Assembly (NCBI GenBank): GCA_023248455.1
Contig: JAHFEN010000058.1
Location: 1-5,689, forward strand
Direction: 5' to 3'
Length of the DNA: 5,689 bases
Source of the DNA: Microcaldota archaeon
GTDB taxonomy: Archaea > Micrarchaeota > Micrarchaeia > Anstonellales > Anstonellaceae
The notes under the pieces were generated by a model that was not told where the DNA came from, did no database searches, and saw nothing but the letters and a program-made list of their open reading frames with translations. The first letter of the stretch is position 1. Each line of letters begins with the position of its first letter. The translations under genes were made by a program, and so were the position numbers. Positions 1 to 3,413 of the stretch are shown here, one piece after another.

Positions 1-75
1 GAAGGCGTAGATAAGGCAAAAATAGCTATGGGTTCCGAGAAGAGTTATTCACCACAGCAACTACCTGCAGGCTAA
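1..75 (+). CDS. C-terminal end of an unrecognised upstream gene (partial)
   Basis: Frame 1 is open from the window edge for 24 codons and ends at TAA (73-75); the other two forward frames hit a stop within the first 12 bases. The tail is hydrophilic and ends ...SYSPQQLPAG. No family can be recognised from so short a piece. The codons (GGC, AAG, GAG, ATA) resemble the genes downstream, and a TATA-like box begins only 8 bases after the stop, which fits a gene end followed by a new promoter. It could still be a chance open stretch; the sequence left of the window would decide. Confidence 0.4.
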   Translation, partial: EGVDKAKIAMGSEKSYSPQQLPAG

Positions 76-82
76 ACCGCAC

Positions 83-93
83 CATTATTATAA
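83..93 (+). promoter_or_regulatory. Probable archaeal TATA box for the helicase gene
   Basis: The A/T-only run ATTATTATAAT stands out between GC-richer flanks just after the upstream stop codon. In archaea transcription usually starts about 25 bases downstream of the box, here near 113-120. That would give a 5' leader of about 170 bases before the ATG at 287, taking in the whole hairpin-rich stretch at 141-275. No clear BRE was identified. The assignment rests on composition and position only. Confidence 0.5.
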
Positions 94-140
94 TCTTCCA
101 CGCACACCAATGCACGAAAGAATAATCTTGGCTAATTTTG

Positions 141-275
141 CGCCACAAGGTGTGGCGCGCAACCAAATGGTTGCGCGGATTGCCCTCGGGCTTCCTGCCA
201 CACCTTGTGTGACAACCCTTGGCACTATGCTGAAGGGTTGCGGCTCAATCGAGCTGTGACGTGTATTGCCAAGGG
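141..275 (+). promoter_or_regulatory. Highly structured 5' leader of the DEAD-box helicase, candidate RNA regulator
   Basis: Perfect complementarities read directly from the sequence: CACAAGGTGTGGC (144-156) with GCCACACCTTGTG (197-209), 13 bp; GCGCAACC (157-164) with GGTTGCGC (169-176), 8 bp with a 4-base loop; GCCC (182-185) with GGGC (188-191); CAACCCTT (213-220) with AAGGGTTG (233-240); CGGCTC (241-246) with GAGCTG (251-256), including one G-U. In addition, CCCTTGGCA (216-224) can pair with TGCCAAGGG (267-275) just before the start codon, which excludes the 213-240 hairpin. The 13-bp helix would enclose the two small hairpins as a multi-way junction. deaD-type helicase genes elsewhere are known to have long regulatory leaders, including a cold-induced archaeal deaD, so control of translation by temperature or by the helicase itself is plausible. 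It matches no riboswitch class I recognise. It could instead be a separate small RNA or DNA operators. Confidence 0.55.
144..209. repeat. 13-bp perfect inverted repeat, arms 144-156 and 197-209
   Basis: The arms are exact reverse complements separated by 40 bases. Each arm lies in a smaller dyad of its own: CGCCACA-AGG-TGTGGCG at 141-157 and CACAC-CTT-GTGTG at 199-211, with centres 56 bp apart. The same sequence could therefore act as a long RNA helix, as two RNA hairpins, or as a pair of protein-binding sites on DNA. No direct target-site duplication or transposase was seen, so a mobile element is unlikely. Confidence 0.75.
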
Positions 276-286
276 AAGTGAAGAGA

Positions 287-1615
287 ATGGGATTTACGAA
301 ACTGGGCTTAAGCCCTAACATAATGAAGGCACTCACCGAGATGGGTTTTTCCAAGCCAACCCCGATACAGGAGCAGGGGATACCGCTTCTCCTTCAGGGC
401 GAGGATCTTATAGGCCAGGCGCAGACAGGCACTGGGAAAACAGCGGCATTCGGAATCTGCATACTTGAAAAGCTGGCTGCAAAGCCTGTGCACAATGCCG
501 GGCACAAGGTCCGGGCATTGGTCCTTGCACCGACCCGCGAGCTGGCGGTGCAGATCACAGGCGAAATACAGAAAATCGGCAAGCACATGCAAGTGCGCAC
601 GCTGGCGGTTTACGGCGGACAGGACATAGAAAAGCAGCTTGGCCCCCTGCATGCTGGAGTGGACGTGGTGGTCGGCACCCCTGGGAGGCTGCTTGACCAC
701 ATTGAGCGCGGCACCCTCCGGCTTTCCGAAGTAGAGGTGGTTGTACTTGACGAAGGCGACCGCATGCTGGACATGGGCTTCATTGATGACATAGAAAGAA
801 TCCTGCAGAAAACCCCTCCGAGCAGGCAGACTTTGATGTTTTCCGCGACCATGCCAAGCGAAATACTCGCGCTTACCAAGAAATACATGAAGGCGCCGCA
901 GCTGATCAAGGTGAGCGAAGATTCCCTTTCGGTAAAATCAATCAAGCAGTATTATCTCGAAGTCTCCAAGTTCGACAGGCTGAACGCGCTTCTCATCCTG
1001 CTTGCGCAGAAAAAGCCGCACCTTGCGCTCATATTCGTGCGAACCAAGCGCGGGGCAGACCGGCTCAACGACATTCTCCTTGACCGCGGCTTCCGCTCGC
1101 TGGCGCTGCACGGGGACATGTCTCAGAACAAGCGCGACCGTTCTATGAACGCTTTCCGAAAGCAGCACATCAACATCCTGGTGGCAACAGACCTTGCGAG
1201 CCGGGGCTTGGACGTGACCGACATCACCCACGTGATAAACTTCGACACAACCGACGACCCATATACCTATTTGCACAGGATCGGGCGCACGGGCAGGATG
1301 GGCAAGGACGGAGAGGCAATCTCGTTCGTTTTCTTTGACCAGACCAGCCTTGTGGGCATACTGGATAGGGTGACTGACAGCAAAATGGAGCAGATAAAAA
1401 TCGATGTAAAGCCCGAGCTTTTGCCCAAGCGCGTGCGCTTCATCGAGCATTCGCACGAGCGGGAAGGCGGCCGCGGAGAAGGGAGGGGCAGGTTCGGCTC
1501 CAGCGAAGGAGGCAGGGGCGGCTCGCGCGGCGGATACAGGTCAGGCTCAGGAGGCAGGGGCGGCGGAAGGCGCGACTCTAGGGGCGGGGGCAGGGGAAGG
1601 GACTCGCACCGCTAA
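287..1615 (+). CDS. DEAD-box ATP-dependent RNA helicase with RGG-rich tail
   Basis: A cytoplasmic ATP-dependent RNA unwinding enzyme of superfamily 2, close to the bacterial/archaeal DeaD-CshA-RhlE group; 442 residues from this start. Motifs in order: Q motif (about 21-28, ending PTPIQ), motif I AQTGTGKT (45-52), Ia PTRELA (82-87), Ib TPGR (131-134), motif II DEGD (155-158), III SAT (186-188), V ATDLASRGLD (300-309), VI HRIGRTGR (330-337). Residues 391-442 are an Arg/Gly/Ser tail of RGG type, usual for nonspecific RNA binding. ATG 287 is chosen because GTGA (278-281) lies 5 bases upstream and the protein then begins MGFTKLGLS, as expected just before a Q motif; an in-frame TTG at 266 would add seven charged residues. 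The third residue of motif II is Gly instead of the usual Ala, while the catalytic D, E and D are intact, so activity is expected. Likely roles are ribosome assembly or mRNA remodelling, especially in the cold (family inference). It appears monocistronic. Confidence 0.96.
   Translation: MGFTKLGLSPNIMKALTEMGFSKPTPIQEQGIPLLLQGEDLIGQAQTGTGKTAAFGICILEKLAAKPVHNAGHKVRALVLAPTRELAVQITGEIQKIGKHMQVRTLAVYGGQDIEKQLGPLHAGVDVVVGTPGRLLDHIERGTLRLSEVEVVVLDEGDRMLDMGFIDDIERILQKTPPSRQTLMFSATMPSEILALTKKYMKAPQLIKVSEDSLSVKSIKQYYLEVSKFDRLNALLILLAQKKPHLALIFVRTKRGADRLNDILLDRGFRSLALHGDMSQNKRDRSMNAFRKQHINILVATDLASRGLDVTDITHVINFDTTDDPYTYLHRIGRTGRMGKDGEAISFVFFDQTSLVGILDRVTDSKMEQIKIDVKPELLPKRVRFIEHSHEREGGRGEGRGRFGSSEGGRGGSRGGYRSGSGGRGGGRRDSRGGGRGRDSHR
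1457..1612 (+). other. RGG-tail coding segment with a G-quadruplex-forming motif
   Basis: This segment encodes helicase residues 391-442, which are mostly Gly, Arg and Ser. The DNA is purine-rich on the sense strand and holds a 14-bp direct repeat GGAGGCAGGGGCGG at 1508-1521 and 1550-1563, a sign of growth by internal duplication. At 1581-1601 the sense strand reads G4-C-G5-CA-G4-AA-G3, which meets the usual pattern for an intramolecular G-quadruplex (four runs of at least three G with loops of 1-2). It would be present in the mRNA just before the stop codon. Confidence 0.7.
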
Positions 1616-1678
1616 AGCACCGGCTCTCGCGATGTATCGTCTCGCGGCCACCAGTATTTCGGAAGGCGCGGGTAGAGT

Positions 1679-1693
1679 CATTTATTAATTTTT
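1679..1693 (+). promoter_or_regulatory. T-rich helicase terminator and TATA box of mscL
   Basis: A 15-base A/T-rich run contains TTTATTAAT (1681-1689) and then a five-T tract (1689-1693). As a TATA box it would place the transcription start near 1711, giving mscL a leader of about 10 bases. As a T-tract on the non-template strand it would also fit archaeal termination of the helicase transcript, whose stop lies 64 bases upstream. A weak stem, CGCGA (1628-1632) with TCGCG (1642-1646), lies between but is too far from the T-run to be part of a hairpin terminator. Confidence 0.55.
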
Positions 1694-1710
1694 GCTAGAG
1701 ATGGATTTCC

Positions 1711-1719
1711 GGGGTGGAT
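1711..1719 (+). promoter_or_regulatory. Ribosome binding site that sets the mscL start
   Basis: GGGGTGGAT resembles the archaeal GGAGGTGAT consensus and stands 2 bases before ATG 1722. In-frame alternatives at 1692 (TTG) and 1701 (ATG) lack such a site and would add residues outside the conserved MscL N-terminus. The predicted transcription start from the 1681 box falls almost on this site, so the leader is very short. Confidence 0.6.
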
Positions 1720-1721
1720 AT

Positions 1722-2033
1722 ATGGCTGACAAGAAAGGTTTAGTGGACGAATTCATGGAATTCCTGAACAAGAATAAGGTGGTCGGGCTCGCAGTTGCAT
1801 TCATCATGGGCGGCGCGGCTTCCAAGCTGGTGAGCGCGCTTGTGGCTGACATCATAATGCCAATAGTAGGAGCGCTCATACCTGGCGGCGAATGGAGGAC
1901 CATCCCGCTGCAGGTTGGTCCTGTGAAATTCCTGATAGGCGACTTTGCAGGCGCGCTCATCGACTTTGTCATAATTGCCGCAGTCATCTTCATGATCGTG
2001 AAGTTCGCTGTCAAGGAAGAGGCTGCGAAGTGA
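1722..2033 (+). CDS. mscL: Large-conductance mechanosensitive channel, short archaeal form
   Basis: A membrane channel that opens under high bilayer tension and releases small solutes after osmotic downshock; homologues form homopentamers. The 103 residues hold an amphipathic N-terminus (about 6-15), TM1 (about 20-50) with the family signature NKVVGLAVAFIMGG and SALVADIIMP, a short outer loop (about 54-70) and TM2 (about 72-96), ending in a charged KEEAAK tail. Bacterial MscL is usually 130-150 residues with a C-terminal cytoplasmic helix bundle. That bundle is absent here, as in other archaeal forms of about 100 residues, so this is probably complete and not truncated. The pore-lining stretch keeps small residues (Gly30, Gly31, Ala32, Ala33). 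It has its own promoter and lies between the helicase and a membrane regulator, with no clear operon partner. Confidence 0.95.
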   Translation: MADKKGLVDEFMEFLNKNKVVGLAVAFIMGGAASKLVSALVADIIMPIVGALIPGGEWRTIPLQVGPVKFLIGDFAGALIDFVIIAAVIFMIVKFAVKEEAAK

Positions 2034-2052
2034 GCCGTGCAAAATCCTCAGG

Positions 2053-2060
2053 AATTTAAA
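2053..2060 (+). promoter_or_regulatory. TATA box placed for leaderless transcription of the membrane regulator
   Basis: AATTTAAA is centred 26 bases before ATG 2083, the usual distance from a TATA box to the transcription start in archaea. The mRNA would thus begin at or within a few bases of the start codon. A GGAG at 2070-2073 lies 9 bases before the ATG but would not be transcribed from this promoter; it would serve only on read-through mRNA from mscL, whose stop is 49 bases upstream. Confidence 0.5.
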
Positions 2061-2082
2061 GGCTGCTGCGGAGAATGCACAC

Positions 2083-3177
2083 ATGCGTTTTCTGCAGGCA
2101 GCATTGCTTCTTTTCCTTTCCATGCTCCTAGCCTCGCCGATGCTGTCCGCAGCCGTGAATGACACCGAGCCCCCGCCTTCTGCCCCGATTTCAGAGGGCG
2201 TGGTATTCGCCATGGCAATGTTCGCAAACGGCTCCCCATTGCAGAACGCGCCCATAATAGCGCTTGCCCGCTCCCCGAAAGGCGACACTGTCTACAGGCT
2301 GATAACCGGCCCCAAAGGCAGGTTCATCCTCTCCCTTGGCAAGGGCAAATACGAGCTGGATTCCCTTCTTGACTACCCCTCCACTCCAGGAATAGACTTT
2401 GCCTCCACAACCGCATTTGAGCTGCCATCCACTGAAAACGCCACATTCATATTCTATTCGGCAGGAAGCATCTCAGGCACCGTGCTTCAGGACGGGGCGC
2501 TGGTATCTGGTGCGCGAGTGCGCGTCTCCTGCCCCTCCAATTCGTTTGACTATGACAGGATAAACGGAGGCACGCAAGTGCTGTCTGGAGAAGCTGGAGA
2601 CTTTCTTTTCCGCGCCCTTCCGTCGGGCACCTGCCAGGTCTCCTCATCCACAGACTCGCTTGCAGGCTCATCAGAAGTGCAGGTGCAGCCAGGCCAATCC
2701 TCGGCTGTGTCTATTGAGCTGAAAAAGAAGGCGCCCGGCACTGACATCCTGCCGATTGCCGCAGTAGCCTTTGTAATCGTTGCGGCCCTGTTTTCGGTTG
2801 TGTGGCTGCTTCAGAAAAAGGGGAAAGAAACGCCGGAGGAAACAGCGCGCGCAGCCTTGGCAATGCCAGCGGAAGCTCACAGGCAAAATGCAAAGCCTTT
2901 GCACGGGCCAAGGGCCGAGCCCGAGCCATGGGGGGAATTCGATGCCTCCAAGGTGAAGGCGGTTCTCTCCACGCTGTCTGAGCGAGAGCGGGAAATAGTG
3001 CGCTTCCTGCTAAAGAGCGGCGGCAGGGCAAAGCGCTCCCAGCTCCAGCACAAGCTTCTCATACCTAAGACCAGCCTTCTTCGCAACTTGCGCAGCCTGG
3101 AGCGCAAGAACATAGTGAAGCTCACGCCATTTGGAAGGAACCTTCTCGCGGAAATAGCGGAATCGCTTTTCCGCTGA
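2083..3177 (+). CDS. Membrane-anchored winged-helix transcriptional regulator with extracellular Ig-like domains
   Basis: This 364-residue protein reads as a one-component sensor. Signal peptide: residues 1-23/24 (hydrophobic core LLLFLSMLLA, cleavage near SAA-VN). Outside: two beta-rich modules, about 37-128 and 129-214. The second, SISGTVLQDGALVSGARVRV through GDFLFRALPSGTCQV, is a good match to carboxypeptidase-regulatory-like (transthyretin-type) folds. Cys150 and Cys184 could form a disulfide, and N26, N49 and N119 are in N-X-S/T sequons. One membrane span: 222-243, followed by KKGK. A charged linker then leads to a winged helix (about 290-364): LSEREREIVRFLL, recognition-helix region KTSLLRNLRSLE, wing NIVKLTPFGRN. 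The architecture resembles archaeal membrane-associated HTH proteins (COG2512-like, from memory). The DNA targets and signal are unknown; the nearest candidates are the palindromes and promoter just downstream. It probably has its own leaderless promoter. Confidence 0.85.
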   Translation: MRFLQAALLLFLSMLLASPMLSAAVNDTEPPPSAPISEGVVFAMAMFANGSPLQNAPIIALARSPKGDTVYRLITGPKGRFILSLGKGKYELDSLLDYPSTPGIDFASTTAFELPSTENATFIFYSAGSISGTVLQDGALVSGARVRVSCPSNSFDYDRINGGTQVLSGEAGDFLFRALPSGTCQVSSSTDSLAGSSEVQVQPGQSSAVSIELKKKAPGTDILPIAAVAFVIVAALFSVVWLLQKKGKETPEETARAALAMPAEAHRQNAKPLHGPRAEPEPWGEFDASKVKAVLSTLSEREREIVRFLLKSGGRAKRSQLQHKLLIPKTSLLRNLRSLERKNIVKLTPFGRNLLAEIAESLFR

Positions 3178-3206
3178 CCCATCTTACACCGTAAAAATTC
3201 CATCAG

Positions 3207-3226
3207 CATCGAGCAGCGGCTCGATG
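3207..3226. repeat. Perfect inverted repeat A, 8-bp arms
   Basis: CATCGAGC (3207-3214), loop AGCG, GCTCGATG (3219-3226). It starts 30 bases after the stop of the membrane regulator. It has no following T-run, so it is a poor intrinsic terminator. With repeat B it forms a pair of dyads upstream of the TATA box at 3270. An operator or a processing hairpin at the regulator mRNA end are both possible. Confidence 0.75.
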
Positions 3227-3228
3227 TC

Positions 3229-3254
3229 TGCGCATTTTCGTCGTAAAATGCGCA
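3229..3254. repeat. Perfect inverted repeat B, 10-bp arms
   Basis: TGCGCATTTT (3229-3238), loop CGTCGT, AAAATGCGCA (3245-3254). It lies 2 bases after repeat A and ends 15 bases before the TATA box of the PKD-protein gene. This position, just upstream of the core promoter, is where archaeal activators commonly bind. The four-T arm is too short, and wrongly placed, for a normal terminator. Confidence 0.8.
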
Positions 3255-3269
3255 TCGGACCGCGGAAGC

Positions 3270-3278
3270 TTTATATAT
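3270..3278 (+). promoter_or_regulatory. Strong TATA box of the PKD surface-protein gene
   Basis: TTTATATAT matches the archaeal TATA consensus closely and lies in a GC-rich setting. Transcription would begin near 3297-3303, leaving a leader of about 115 bases before ATG 3414. A second, weaker TATA-like palindrome, TTATAAG (3306-3312), could start transcription near 3333 and give a shorter leader. Confidence 0.65.
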
Positions 3279-3287
3279 GGGTCCCGG

Positions 3288-3359
3288 CTGCGTTTCGCAG
3301 ACTCCTTATAAGCAAAGTTCGCGGCATGGAAAGCAGCAAGCGCGAAACGCTGCGCTTGC
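3288..3359 (+). promoter_or_regulatory. Leader region of the PKD gene with competing hairpins
   Basis: Three pairings are visible: CTGCG (3288-3292) with CGCAG (3296-3300) around a TTT loop; GCAAGCGC (3336-3343) with GCGCTTGC (3352-3359) around an 8-base loop; and GCGTTTCGC (3290-3298) with GCGAAACGC (3342-3350). The last would replace both local hairpins. If transcription starts near 3300 from the 3270 box, most of the first hairpin is not transcribed and only the 3336-3359 hairpin is in the mRNA. The function is unknown; nothing else is seen between 3178 and 3413 apart from the boxes and repeats listed separately. Confidence 0.4.
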
Positions 3360-3402
3360 GAAAAGAATTGCTTTTGAAAAAATTTGCAAAGAATATTGCG
3401 AG

Positions 3403-3408
3403 GGTGAT
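3403..3408 (+). promoter_or_regulatory. Strong Shine-Dalgarno site of the PKD gene
   Basis: GGTGAT, preceded by GAG, matches the archaeal anti-Shine-Dalgarno well and is followed by a 5-base spacer to ATG 3414. This fixes the start of the PKD protein directly before a classical signal peptide and argues against an earlier start. Confidence 0.75.
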
Positions 3409-3413
3409 GGGAA

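Noticed and set aside
141..256. CRISPR array or MITE at the clustered repeats
   Set aside because: The repeats are inverted and not direct, have no regular spacers, and lack target-site duplications.
266..286. TTG at 266 as the helicase start
   Set aside because: It adds seven charged residues not expected before the Q motif and has no ribosome site, while ATG 287 has GTGA at a 5-base spacing like the GGTGAT of the PKD gene.
938..1456. 172-codon open frame on the minus strand inside the helicase
   Set aside because: It lies wholly opposite conserved helicase motifs, and its low-complexity His/Val-rich product looks like a shadow of GC-rich codons.
1616..1680. Hairpin terminator directly after the helicase
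   Set aside because: Only a weak 5-bp stem with a 9-base loop is present, more than 30 bases from the T-tract; the T-tract alone is the better candidate.
1740..2288. 182-codon open frame on the minus strand across mscL and the regulator start
   Set aside because: It is opposite two well-supported genes and a promoter, and its product shows no recognisable domain.
3229..3254. Repeat B as an intrinsic terminator of the regulator gene
   Set aside because: No T-run follows the stem; the next bases are GC-rich. Archaeal termination relies on T-tracts.
3281..3353. Possible tRNA (a GTTCGC stretch resembling a T-loop)
   Set aside because: No acceptor stem, anticodon arm or D-arm could be matched around it.
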